A DNA stretch of 64,000 bases from an uncultured Dehalococcoidia bacterium (GTDB taxonomy: Bacteria > Chloroflexota > Dehalococcoidia > Lucifugimonadales > Australimonadaceae), in assembly GCA_958295525.1 (NCBI GenBank), contig OY282355.1, positions 2,165,931-2,229,930 of the forward strand, written 5' to 3'. Below the pieces are notes generated by a model that was not told the DNA's origin, made no database searches, and worked only from the letters and a program-made list of their open reading frames with translations. The position numbers and the translations under genes are program-made. Below, piece after piece: positions 16,831-25,184 of this stretch (the stretch's first letter is position 1; every line of letters begins with the position of its first letter).

Positions 16831-16900
16831 CATTCCCGCGTAGGGACGGCGCCGCCTGCCTCGTCCTCCCGGCAGGCGGCGCCGTCCCTACGCGGGAATG
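16831..16900. repeat. perfect 30-bp inverted repeat between znuA and znuC
   Basis: Left arm 16831-16860 and right arm 16871-16900 are perfectly complementary with a 10-base loop. The outer ends read CATTCCCGCGTAGG and its complement, so the element is related to the dispersed TTCCCGC/GCGGGAA repeats of this window, here fused with an inner GCCGCCTGCC segment. It starts 16 bases after the znuA stop and could reduce read-through so that more binding protein than ATPase is made. Confidence 0.8.
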
Positions 16901-16928
16901 CGGCATAATAGGGAATGACGGTCAGTTA

Positions 16929-17756
16929 ATGCAAAAGCATCAGGGATGGACTACGGATGCGCCCGCCGAAATCGCGCCGCCGGAGCGCGGCATGAGCGCC
17001 GCGCCCTTCGCCGTCGAGATGGACGGCGTGTCGTTCGCCTACGGCGGCGACACCGTCGTCGAGGACGTCACGCTGCGGATCGAGCGCTGCGACTTCGCGG
17101 TCATCCTCGGGCCGAACGGCAGCGGCAAGAGCACGCTGCTGAAACTCGCGCTCGGCCTGCTCAAGCCACGGAGCGGGAGCGTCCGGCTGTTCGGCGTTGA
17201 CCCGGCGCGCTTCAAGGATTGGCGCAGAGTGGGCTACGTTCCGCAGGTAGCGAACGGCGCGCAGGCGGCGTTTCCCGCCACCGTTGGCGAGATCGTCGCG
17301 CACGGACGCTACGCGGGATTCTCCCCGCTCGCGTTTTGGCGAGGCGAGAAGGGCCCGGACGTCGACCGCGCGCTGGAGGCCGCGGGCGTCTCGCATCTGC
17401 GCGGGCGGCGCATCGGCGACCTCTCCGCCGGGCAGCAGCAGCGCGCCCTCATCGCCCGCGCGCTCGTCCGCAGTCCCGACCTGCTCGTGCTCGACGAGCC
17501 CATCGCAGGCCTGGACGCGCACGGCGAGGAGCAGGTGTACGCCGTGCTCCGCGACATGAACGCGCAGGGCATCACGACCTTGATGGTGTCGCACGACATC
17601 GGCGCGGTGATGCGCGAGGCGAAGACCGTCGCGTGCGTCAACTGCTCGCTGGCCTTTCACGGCCCGCCGCACGACCTCACGCGCGCGGAACTGGCGCGCC
17701 TCTACGGATTCCCCGTCGATGCGCTGCTGCACGACGCTTTCCACGAGCATCGCTAA
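16929..17756 (+). CDS. znuC: zinc ABC transporter ATP-binding protein
   Basis: A 275-residue ABC ATPase that powers zinc uptake through ZnuB. Walker A GPNGSGKST is at 61-69, the Q-loop segment is GYVPQVAN, the signature is LSAGQQQR, Walker B is LLVLDEPIAG and the switch His follows in MVSHDI. An internal ATG at 16992 (MSAAPFAVEM) would also give a full ATPase and may be the true start, because residues 1-21 are not part of the fold. Znu-type context (regulator and binding protein upstream, permease 28 bases downstream) supports a zinc rather than manganese role. Confidence 0.92.
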   Translation: MQKHQGWTTDAPAEIAPPERGMSAAPFAVEMDGVSFAYGGDTVVEDVTLRIERCDFAVILGPNGSGKSTLLKLALGLLKPRSGSVRLFGVDPARFKDWRRVGYVPQVANGAQAAFPATVGEIVAHGRYAGFSPLAFWRGEKGPDVDRALEAAGVSHLRGRRIGDLSAGQQQRALIARALVRSPDLLVLDEPIAGLDAHGEEQVYAVLRDMNAQGITTLMVSHDIGAVMREAKTVACVNCSLAFHGPPHDLTRAELARLYGFPVDALLHDAFHEHR

Positions 17757-17784
17757 GGAGCGCCGCTAAGGAGAGCCGAGAGAA

Positions 17785-18591
17785 ATGCCCGCCTTCCTGC
17801 AATACGACTTTATGATTCGCGCGCTGATCAGCGGCGTTCTCGTCGGCGGGCTCGCGCCCGTGCTCGGCGTGTTTCTCGTGCTGCGCCGGTTCTCGCTCAT
17901 TGCGGACTCGCTGTCGCACGTCGCGCTGCTGGGCGTCGCCGTCGGCCTCGCGGTCAACGTCGCGCCGCAGGCGATCACGTTCGCCATCGTCGGGGCGGGC
18001 GCGCTGGCGATAGAGACGCTCCGGGCGAAAGGCAAACTCCCGGGCGACGTCGCGCTGGCCGTCATTCTCTACGCCTCGCTCGCCGGCGCCGTCTGCGTCG
18101 TCAGCGCCGTTCGCGGCTTCAACGTCGACCTCCTCGCCTTCCTGTTCGGCTCCATTCTCACCGTGACCCCCGGCGACCTCTGGCTGCTCGCGGGCCTTGC
18201 GGCGGCGGTTTTCCTCGCGGTCACCGCCTTCTTCGGGGAACTGGCGCAAACCTCGTTCGACGAAGAACTCGCGAGCGTCTCCGGCGTGCCCGTCCGCTGG
18301 GTCAACCTGGGCGTCGCGCTGCTCGCCGCCGCCGCGATCACGCTTGCGATGCGCGTGATGGGGGCGCTGCTCGTCGGCGCGCTCATCGTTATGCCCGCGC
18401 TCGCCGCCCAGGCGCTGGCCGGCAGCATGCGGGGAACCGTCGTCGCCGCCGCCGCGCTGGGCGCGTGCAGCGCCGTCGCCGGCCTCGTCATCGCCTTCTA
18501 CGCCGACCTCCCCGGCGGCGGGGCCATCGTGCTCGTCGCGTTCGCCGTCCTCCTCGCGGCGGCGGCATGGCGGCGAGCGCGCCCGCGCTGA
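17785..18591 (+). CDS. znuB: zinc ABC transporter permease
   Basis: A 268-residue ABC-3 family membrane permease with seven or more hydrophobic helices. The family segments LRRFSLIADSLSHVALLGVAVGL near the N-terminus and GALLVGALIVMPALAAQ near the C-terminus are recognisable. AAGGAG lies just upstream of the ATG. It is the last gene of the zur-znuA-znuC-znuB set. The protein forms the translocation pore for zinc in the cytoplasmic membrane. Confidence 0.92.
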   Translation: MPAFLQYDFMIRALISGVLVGGLAPVLGVFLVLRRFSLIADSLSHVALLGVAVGLAVNVAPQAITFAIVGAGALAIETLRAKGKLPGDVALAVILYASLAGAVCVVSAVRGFNVDLLAFLFGSILTVTPGDLWLLAGLAAAVFLAVTAFFGELAQTSFDEELASVSGVPVRWVNLGVALLAAAAITLAMRVMGALLVGALIVMPALAAQALAGSMRGTVVAAAALGACSAVAGLVIAFYADLPGGGAIVLVAFAVLLAAAAWRRARPR

Positions 18592-18642
18592 GGGTGTTGC
18601 CTATGGGCCCTACGGAAGATAGCGAGCGCGTAGGAGGGACAG

Positions 18643-19524
18643 ATGCCCGTGGCATACGGCGCCGCGTATGACAGCGCAGGAGCGCGGATTGAGGCTGAGT
18701 CCACCTTCGGCGCAATCCCTCCGTATGCCTGCATAGGTTGCGGACGTCCTATGGCGGCCAAGACCATTGACCGACCCGGCAGGCTGGTCGCCAAGCACTT
18801 CGCACACAAGGCGGAAAACCCAGCCTGCACGTATGAGAGCATCCTGCACGCCGACGCTAAGAAGATCATCACGGAGTCCATCGCCGCTGCGCCTGAGTAT
18901 TGGCTAGGCATAACTTGCGCGGCTTGTGGGCATTCCCTTCACCGGAGGAACATCGCTGGGTCGAAAGCAACAAGTGAACAGCGCATAGCGGGCAACAAGG
19001 CAGACGTGCTCGTGCGCACCCCCGAAGGAAAGCCTGTGGCCATAGAGGTGGTTGTCTCTCACGATTTGGAGGAGGAAACTCGCCGCCGCTATGAAGCGCT
19101 AGGAATTCCTGTGTTGCGCGCGCGGATTGCTTCGCAAGACGACCTGCGCGCTTTGAGGCGCAAGGTCATTGTCGCCGAAACAGACTACATTGGCCGACCT
19201 TTGCCCTGCGCCAGTTGCCAAAAAAGGAAGGCGCTGGCGGAAGCGGAGGAGGCGCGGACGCGGCAGGAATGGGAGGACTGGGAATCGTTTAAAAAGTCGC
19301 AACGCGCAATGCTGGGCAAAATGAAGCGTCCCACCGTCACCTGCGCAGATTGTGGCGTCCTGTTCTCTAGACCCGTCAATGACAGGTGTCCAAAAGGTTT
19401 TGACATCATATCCGCAAGCGATTGTCTCTACGGAGAAAAAGCCAAAACGCAGTGGGTGCAGGATATGAAAATGCTAGGGATCCCTAGGAGGCCCCAATCG
19501 CCATGGGAATGGGCGGGGGGTTGA
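18643..19524 (+). CDS. CoiA-like protein (zinc finger plus nuclease-like domain)
   Basis: A 293-residue protein with the CoiA N-terminal pattern: CIGCGRPM, then the HFAH motif (VAKHFAHKAE), then a second CAACG finger. The middle holds NKADVLVR...VAIEVVVSHDLEEETRRRYEALGIPVL, matching the PD-(D/E)xK-like core of CoiA competence proteins with Asp and Glu in place. Two further Cys pairs follow (CASC, CADCG). CoiA supports recombination after DNA uptake in Firmicutes; the role here is unknown. Codon use is visibly less GC-biased than in the neighbours, which suggests acquisition. GTAGGAGGG precedes the ATG. Confidence 0.75.
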   Translation: MPVAYGAAYDSAGARIEAESTFGAIPPYACIGCGRPMAAKTIDRPGRLVAKHFAHKAENPACTYESILHADAKKIITESIAAAPEYWLGITCAACGHSLHRRNIAGSKATSEQRIAGNKADVLVRTPEGKPVAIEVVVSHDLEEETRRRYEALGIPVLRARIASQDDLRALRRKVIVAETDYIGRPLPCASCQKRKALAEAEEARTRQEWEDWESFKKSQRAMLGKMKRPTVTCADCGVLFSRPVNDRCPKGFDIISASDCLYGEKAKTQWVQDMKMLGIPRRPQSPWEWAGG

Positions 19525-19584
19525 GGCTTGGCCTCAGGTACACTACGCCCCCGTAGAAGATAACGCGGAAGGAGCAAGGGGCGT

Positions 19585-20544
19585 ATGAGCGAACAGACGA
19601 TTGGGTTGGCGGTGATGGGCGGCGACAGCAACGCCGTGCTCGCGCGGATAGAGGATTGCGAGGAGCGCGGCGTCCACGCCGCATGGCTCACCGTGGGGAG
19701 CGCGAATCTGGACGGCGTCACGCTGATGGCCGCCGCCGCCGCCCGCACGGAGCGCATCCTCCTCGGCACGTGCATCGTGCCCATCTGGGGGCGGCATCCC
19801 GTCGCGGCGGCCCAGCAGACGCAAGTCGCGGCGCAACTCTCCGGCAACCGCTTCCGCTTCGGCGTCGGCCCCAGCCACGTCCGCGCGATGGGAACCGTGT
19901 TCGGCGCCGACTACCGGACGCCGCTCACCGCGCTGCGCGAGTACGTGACCATCGTCAAGACGCTGCTGGAGACGGGCGCGATCGAGTTCGAGGGCAGCGT
20001 CTACAGGGCGAACGCGGCGCTCCCCGCCCCCGTGCCGGGCGTTCCCGTGATGGCCTCCGCGCTGCGCCCGAAGTCCTACGAACTTTGCGGCGAGGTCGCC
20101 GACGGCGCGATCAGTTGGGTGTCGCCTGGGACGTATCTGCGCGACGCCGCGCTGCCCGCGATGCAACGCGGGGCGGCGAAGGCGGGGCGCCCCTGCCCGC
20201 CGCTCGTCGCGCACGCGCCGGTCTGCGTTCACGACGACCCGGAAGAGGCGCGCGCGGCCGCCCGCGAGCAACTCGCCCACTATCCGAGAATGCCGTTCTA
20301 TCAGGCGATGTTCGCCGAGGCGGGCTTCCCCGAAGCCGCCCAAACCGAAGGCTGGAGCGACCGCATGCTCGACGCCGTCGTCCTCTCCGGCGACGAGGCC
20401 GCGGTCGCGGAGCGGATGGCGCAACTCTTCGCGTTCGGCGCGGGCGAGGTCATCGCGCACGTCGTTCCTGCCGGGCCCGACCCCGCCGCGTCCCGCGAGC
20501 GGTCGGTCGCGCTGCTGAGCGCATTGGCTCGCGGCGAAGGATGA
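19585..20544 (+). CDS. LLM-class (luciferase-like) oxidoreductase
   Basis: A 319-residue TIM-barrel flavin or F420-dependent oxidoreductase of the luciferase-like family. Visible family features are the early AAWLTVGS strand, LLGTCIVPIWGRHP, the RFRFGVGPSH segment, and VPVMASALRPKSYELCGEVADGAISW. The cofactor (FMN or F420) cannot be decided from sequence by eye. GGAAGGAGC precedes the ATG. The neighbouring genes do not reveal the substrate. Confidence 0.87.
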   Translation: MSEQTIGLAVMGGDSNAVLARIEDCEERGVHAAWLTVGSANLDGVTLMAAAAARTERILLGTCIVPIWGRHPVAAAQQTQVAAQLSGNRFRFGVGPSHVRAMGTVFGADYRTPLTALREYVTIVKTLLETGAIEFEGSVYRANAALPAPVPGVPVMASALRPKSYELCGEVADGAISWVSPGTYLRDAALPAMQRGAAKAGRPCPPLVAHAPVCVHDDPEEARAAAREQLAHYPRMPFYQAMFAEAGFPEAAQTEGWSDRMLDAVVLSGDEAAVAERMAQLFAFGAGEVIAHVVPAGPDPAASRERSVALLSALARGEG

Positions 20545-20674
20545 CGCTCGCCCGCTGAGCAGGCCGACGCGCGGCGAAGGGCGCCGTTGGCCTGCTGCGC
20601 CGGAGGGCGTTAGAATAGCGTGGCCGAGCGTTCCAATCGCGCGGAGCGCCGCGCCTACGCCTGCGGGAGGCCCG

Positions 20675-21085
20675 ATGAAGTTCTACGTCGCGGGGAAGTA
20701 CGAGGATAAGGAGCGCGTCCGGCGGGCGCAGCGGTGCGTCTTGGCCGCCGGGCACGAGGTGACCCACGACTGGACGACCGCGCCTGCCGAGGGCGGACCT
20801 CGGGAGGCGGAGGATGATATGCGGGGCGTCGTCGCGGCGGACGCGCTCCTTTTCGTCAATGTCGACCCCGACCTCCGCTACGCCGGCTCGCTCGTCGAAA
20901 TCGGCATGGCCGTCGCGCTGGAGAAGAAGGTCTACTTTCTGAACCGCGCCCATATGGAGCGGAACGTGTTTTATCACCTGCCTTGCGTCGAGAGCGCGGA
21001 GTCCGCTCCCCCTGCCCTCGCCGAAGCGCTCGCCCAGGAATTCGGCGCGGCGCTGAACGGCGCGGCGGCGAAGGAGCGAGCGTAG
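20675..21085 (+). CDS. nucleoside 2-deoxyribosyltransferase-like protein
   Basis: A 136-residue protein resembling the nucleoside 2-deoxyribosyltransferase fold: MKFYVAGKYEDKERVR at the N-terminus, TTAPAE, ADALLFVNVDPD and GSLVEIGMAVALEKKVYFLN, where the Glu in the VEIGMA segment matches the usual catalytic position. Such proteins move or hydrolyse N-glycosidic bonds of deoxynucleosides. A TAGAAT hexamer lies about 60 bases upstream (20611-20616). Ten bases separate it from the next membrane protein gene. Confidence 0.72.
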   Translation: MKFYVAGKYEDKERVRRAQRCVLAAGHEVTHDWTTAPAEGGPREAEDDMRGVVAADALLFVNVDPDLRYAGSLVEIGMAVALEKKVYFLNRAHMERNVFYHLPCVESAESAPPALAEALAQEFGAALNGAAAKERA

Positions 21086-21095
21086 GCGCGCCCCG

Positions 21096-22766
21096 ATGAG
21101 CCCTGCGCCGGGGACGCTCCCGAACGCCGCGCGGCGGCTCGCCCGCATGCGCCCCGCCCCGTTCACGCTCTTCGTCGTCGCAGTCGCCGTTTTGGGAGCG
21201 GCGCTCGCCCTTGGGCGCATGGCGACGTACGGCGCGGGATTGGGGGGCGACTCCGCCAGTTACATCTACGTCGCCAATAACCTGCTGAACGGGATCAGGT
21301 TCGAGGCGGTGACCGTTGACGGAGTAACCGAACCGAGGCCGTTCACGCTGTGGCCTCCGCTCTACCCGGTGGCGCTTGCGGCGGCGAGCATCGGCGTTTT
21401 CGATCCGTTCGCAGCGGCGGGGCCGCTCAGTGCCGCGGCCTTCGGCGCGACCATTCTCGCCGCCGGGCTGTGGATGCGCCGCCATCTGCAATCACGCTTC
21501 CTCGCCGCGTGGGGCTGCCTCGCCCTGGCGTTGTCGCTGCCGTTGGGGTGGGCGGCGCATCTCGCCGCGCCCGAGCCGTTGTTCACCCTCTTTATGACGC
21601 TCGCGCTCATCCAAACGCACAACGCCTTGCGGAACGGGCGGTGGACATCGTTGTTCTGGGCGGCGGCGTTCGCCGCCGTCGCGTGGGACCTCAAGTATAT
21701 GGGGCTCGCCTTGCCGGTCGCGGCGGCGCCTCTTCTTGTCTTTCAACGAGGAGTTGGGCTGCGGAAGAAAGCGTTGCGCGCCGCCGCCTACGTTCTGATC
21801 GCCGCCGCCCCGGTGGGCGCGTGGTTCGCGCGCAACGCTCTGCTCGATAGACCAGTGGCGACGGCGCCGGAAACCGCGTATTACTTCCCTGATCTGCTGA
21901 GGGATATGATCGGGCTTTTCGGCGGATGGCTGTTTGTCGCCCCGGGGCGCTCCGACCTCCAGTCCGCTTCGGCGCTTGCGTGGGCTCTGCTGCTGGCGCT
22001 GGCGGCGGGGGTCGCGTGGACGTTCTTGCGCGCGCATTTAGGAAGAGACAAGCGCGATGATTGGGTTCCGCTCTCTGTGTTCGGCGGATTCGCGCTCGTG
22101 TTCGTTGCGCTGCAGTTGTCCGCCTTGATGTTGGGATACACCGCCCACGGAGTTGACGAAAGGCACTTGACGCATCTGTACGTCCCGTTCCTGCTCGCGG
22201 GCGTATTCGCCGTGGACAGGATCGCGGCCTACGCGCGAAAAAGCGCCGAGAGCGGACGCGCCCCGTTGCCGCTAGCGGCGGTTGGCTGGCGCGGCGTAAC
22301 CATTGCGTGGGCGCTGTTCGCGGCCGGCCTGCTCATTTGGCTTGGGATCGTGGCGAAAGCGAATGCCCGCGAGATACTGCAAGCGAACGAAGGAGGGCTT
22401 CGCGGCACGGAGAACACGGTGTTCGTGAATTCCGACGTCGTGCGTTACGTTCGGGAAAACCCTTTGCCCGGCCGAGCGTTCACCAACTGGAGAACGCTGC
22501 TGATCCTCCGAACCGACCCCTCTGCGCGGTTGCATCGCTGGGGCAATGGAGCCACTTTAGACGGCGTTCGGCGTTGGATTTCGCAGGCCGGGGAGGACGA
22601 GCATATCGTCTGGTTCTACGAAAGTTCCTGGGACACTTTGCGGAATTTTGACGCGAGCGACCTCCGCGGACTCCCCGGGTTGGAGACGGTCGCCGAACTG
22701 CGCGGCGGCGTCATCTTCCGCGTGAACCGCAGCGCCGCAGGCTCGTTCGACTCAGCGAAGGGCTGA
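21096..22766 (+). CDS. GT-C-like multi-pass membrane glycosyltransferase
   Basis: A 556-residue polytopic protein with about ten hydrophobic helices and a soluble C-terminal tail. After the first helix comes GAGLGGDSASYIYVANNLLNG, the acidic outer-loop motif typical of dolichyl/undecaprenyl-phosphate-sugar dependent GT-C (ArnT/PMT-like) enzymes. It probably transfers sugars at the outer membrane face; the acceptor is unknown. It follows the deoxyribosyltransferase-like gene closely but no functional tie is evident. A related open gene lies at 62235. Confidence 0.7.
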   Translation: MSPAPGTLPNAARRLARMRPAPFTLFVVAVAVLGAALALGRMATYGAGLGGDSASYIYVANNLLNGIRFEAVTVDGVTEPRPFTLWPPLYPVALAAASIGVFDPFAAAGPLSAAAFGATILAAGLWMRRHLQSRFLAAWGCLALALSLPLGWAAHLAAPEPLFTLFMTLALIQTHNALRNGRWTSLFWAAAFAAVAWDLKYMGLALPVAAAPLLVFQRGVGLRKKALRAAAYVLIAAAPVGAWFARNALLDRPVATAPETAYYFPDLLRDMIGLFGGWLFVAPGRSDLQSASALAWALLLALAAGVAWTFLRAHLGRDKRDDWVPLSVFGGFALVFVALQLSALMLGYTAHGVDERHLTHLYVPFLLAGVFAVDRIAAYARKSAESGRAPLPLAAVGWRGVTIAWALFAAGLLIWLGIVAKANAREILQANEGGLRGTENTVFVNSDVVRYVRENPLPGRAFTNWRTLLILRTDPSARLHRWGNGATLDGVRRWISQAGEDEHIVWFYESSWDTLRNFDASDLRGLPGLETVAELRGGVIFRVNRSAAGSFDSAKG

Positions 22767-22776
22767 TCAGGCGAGT

Positions 22777-23634
22777 CTATGCCAAGCCGAGAACTTGCTC
22801 GAGCGCGCGGCGCGTGAAGACGACCGACATATCGCGTTTGTACCAGGCGGAGCCGCGCGGGTCGTCAGTGGGGTCAACGATTTCGGACACGGCTTGCGAC
22901 GCCTCGCGCAGCGCGTCGGAGGTCGCGGGCTGGCCGACGAGCGCGTCCTCAACGACGGAGGCGCGAATCGCCGTCGGCGCGACGGCTCCGAGCGCGACGC
23001 GGACGTCGGCGACGCTCCCGCCCTCCGCCCTGCCTATCGCGGCGACCGAGACCGTCGCGTAGTCGTCTTCCGTGCGCGGGAGGTATTTGATGTACGTCCA
23101 CGCCGCGCCGGACGGCTGCGCGGGAACGCGCAACTCGGTGACGATTTCGTCAGGCTCCAGCGTCGTCTCGTAGTAGTCGGCGTAGACCTCGCCGATGGGG
23201 ATGACGCGCTCGCCGCGCGCGGATTTGGCGACGACGCTCGCGCCCAGGATGAGGAGAGAGGGCGGCGGGTCCATCGCGGGGTCGGCCTGGGCGACGCCGC
23301 CGCCGACCGTGGCGACGTTGCGGATGCGGACGGTGGCCACGCGGCGGTACGCCTCCGCGAGCAGGGGCGCGCGCTCCTTGACGACGGGCGACAACTCGAC
23401 GTCGCGCTGGGTGGCCAGCCCGCCGATCCGGATGACGCCGTCCGACGCTTCGATGGCGGCGCATTCGCGCACGCGGTGGAGGCTCACGATGTGGCCGGGC
23501 GCGATGAGCGACTGCTTCAGGAGCGTCGTGAGCGAGGTGCCGCCCGCCATAACCTTGGCGTCGGCGCCGTGCTGAGCGAGCAGTCCGAGGGCTTCGTCGA
23601 GCGTTTCGGGCGCATGGAATGCGAAGTCGTTCAT
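22777..23634 (-). CDS. molybdenum hydroxylase FAD-binding (medium) subunit
   Basis: A 285-residue FAD subunit of the xanthine dehydrogenase/CO dehydrogenase family. The FAD-binding AGGTSL segment (VMAGGTSLTTLLK) and the second conserved block RIRNVATVGGGVAQADPAMD are present. It accepts electrons from the iron-sulfur subunit encoded two bases upstream. No molybdopterin large subunit gene occurs in the window, so the enzyme must be completed from elsewhere. The ATG at 23634 is two bases after the stop of the small subunit, so the pair is co-translated. Confidence 0.9.
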   Translation of the reverse strand: MNDFAFHAPETLDEALGLLAQHGADAKVMAGGTSLTTLLKQSLIAPGHIVSLHRVRECAAIEASDGVIRIGGLATQRDVELSPVVKERAPLLAEAYRRVATVRIRNVATVGGGVAQADPAMDPPPSLLILGASVVAKSARGERVIPIGEVYADYYETTLEPDEIVTELRVPAQPSGAAWTYIKYLPRTEDDYATVSVAAIGRAEGGSVADVRVALGAVAPTAIRASVVEDALVGQPATSDALREASQAVSEIVDPTDDPRGSAWYKRDMSVVFTRRALEQVLGLA

Positions 23635-23636
23635 TG

Positions 23637-24116
23637 CTACTTCGCCTCCGCCGCGGCCTGGATGGACTCGATGATCTGGTAGTAGCCGGTGCAGCGGCAG
23701 AGGTTGCCCATCATCCACTCCTTGATCTCCGGCTCGGTGGGGCTGGGATTCGTCTCCAGCAGGGCTTTGGCGGCCATAATCTGGCCGGGCGTGCAGGCGC
23801 CGCACTGGAAGCCGCCGTGGTTGATGAACGCCTCCTGCACGGGATGGAGGTTGTCGCCGTCGGCCACGCCCTCGATCGTGGTGATGGTCGCTCCGTCGGC
23901 GCGGGCGGCGAGCGTGATGCACGAGGCCGCGATGCGTCCGTCGAGTTCGATGGTGCAGGCGCCGCAGACGCCGACGCTGCACGCCTCTTTCGTTCCGGTG
24001 AGGCCGAGGTCGTAGCGGATGAAGTCGACGAGGGTGCGGTAGGTCGGAACCTCGCGGACATACTCCTGCCCGTTGACGGTGACGGTGACGGATTGTCTGA
24101 CTGGCGTGGTGGTCAT
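23637..24116 (-). CDS. molybdenum hydroxylase [2Fe-2S] (small) subunit
   Basis: A 159-residue iron-sulfur subunit with both clusters: the plant ferredoxin-type site CSVGVCGAC plus a later Cys, and the C-terminal CGACTPG / LCRCTGY four-Cys site. It shuttles electrons from a molybdenum centre to the FAD subunit. The start ATG gives MTTTPVRQS; a longer reading upstream is low-complexity. It is the first gene of a two-gene operon with the FAD subunit. The large subunit is missing nearby. Confidence 0.92.
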   Translation of the reverse strand: MTTTPVRQSVTVTVNGQEYVREVPTYRTLVDFIRYDLGLTGTKEACSVGVCGACTIELDGRIAASCITLAARADGATITTIEGVADGDNLHPVQEAFINHGGFQCGACTPGQIMAAKALLETNPSPTEPEIKEWMMGNLCRCTGYYQIIESIQAAAEAK

Positions 24117-24268
24117 TGAGCCTCCCTGCGGCGCGCGCCAAGCCGCCCTGCTGGCGGGAATGCTACCGCAAACGCGGCGCGTTCGCAAACCCCTAGCCCG
24201 GGAAGTGACGGCATGGCGCTGTGGGAGGGTCTGTAGCCTGTCCGCTTTCGAGCCGGATGCCGCCGCCG

Positions 24269-25033
24269 TTAGCCTTCCGCGCGGCCGACGAGCGCGGCGT
24301 AGTGCTTCCAAACGCCGCTCGGCTTGCGGGGCGTCGGCGCGACTTCCGGCTTCAGGTGGACGGCCTCGCCCATCGAGCGCATATTCGCGGCGAACTCCGC
24401 GCACTGCTCCGGCGTGAGGGATGCGTGTCCGCTCCCCGCCGCGCAGAATGCGAGGTAGTTCATCTGCGCTTGCTCCTCCAAGTGCAGCATATTGAGGATG
24501 GCGTCCTCCATATCGCCGCCGACGGTCGCCGCGCCGTGCCCCTGCAGCAGAACGGCGCTATGGCCGCCGAGCAGCCGCGCCACCTCCGCGCCGTCTTTCT
24601 CGTGAATGATGAGGCGAGGGCTGGGGAACAGCGGGATAGGCTCCGCGAACATTTGCAGACCTTCGATCCGCATCGGCGCGATGCGCTCCTGCAGCACGCT
24701 CATCAGCACGGCGTAGCGCGGATGGACGTGCACGACGGAGTTGACGTCGGGCCGCTCGCGCAGCAGGCACGAGTGCATTTTCACCTCGTTCGGGAGGTTC
24801 AGCTCCGGCGGCCCTCCGGCCTTGCTCCCGTCCACGTCCACGATCACGACGTGCTCCGCGTAGGTTTGCGAAAGCGCGGGGCCGAGCGCTTTGACCGCGA
24901 ACCGCCGCGGGTCGTCCGGCAGGCGGAGGCTGACGTGGCCGCGCTCGATGGTCGAGGCGTCGGCGAGCCCCGTTTCGTACAGCATCCGGCTCGCCATTGC
25001 GACCTCTTCGCTCAACTCGCGCAGATCGGCCAT
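24269..25033 (-). CDS. class II aldolase/adducin domain protein
   Basis: A 254-residue zinc-dependent aldolase-fold protein. Metal ligands appear as VVHVHPRYA (HxH) and GHGAAT; the N-terminal region contains the STIERGHVSLRLP substrate-loop equivalent. Such proteins act on sugar phosphates (L-fuculose or ribulose phosphates) or decarboxylate related acids. GGAGGAACGCG precedes the ATG at 25033; the longer reading has an Arg-rich unlikely leader. It lies upstream of the molybdenum hydroxylase pair on the same strand with a 152-base gap. Confidence 0.86.
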   Translation of the reverse strand: MADLRELSEEVAMASRMLYETGLADASTIERGHVSLRLPDDPRRFAVKALGPALSQTYAEHVVIVDVDGSKAGGPPELNLPNEVKMHSCLLRERPDVNSVVHVHPRYAVLMSVLQERIAPMRIEGLQMFAEPIPLFPSPRLIIHEKDGAEVARLLGGHSAVLLQGHGAATVGGDMEDAILNMLHLEEQAQMNYLAFCAAGSGHASLTPEQCAEFAANMRSMGEAVHLKPEVAPTPRKPSGVWKHYAALVGRAEG

Positions 25034-25074
25034 CGCGTTCCTCCTTCGGTTCCGGTTCCGGGGCATTCAGGCGG

Positions 25075-25127
25075 GATTCCCGCCTTCGCGGGAATGACGT
25101 CGCCCGGCGCCCGCGAAGGCGGGAATC
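25075..25127. repeat. paired inverted TTCCCGC/GCGGGAA repeats
   Basis: Left arm GATTCCCGCCTTCGCGGG (25075-25092) and its exact complement (25110-25127) are separated by 17 bases, and each arm is itself a small palindrome. This is a paired copy of the dispersed intergenic repeat. It lies upstream of the aldolase gene and downstream of the amidase. Confidence 0.85.
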
Positions 25128-25184
25128 CAGTCCGCGGACGAGGCGCAGGGCGGACATCGCCCAGTCAGGGCGGCGGCGCCCAGT

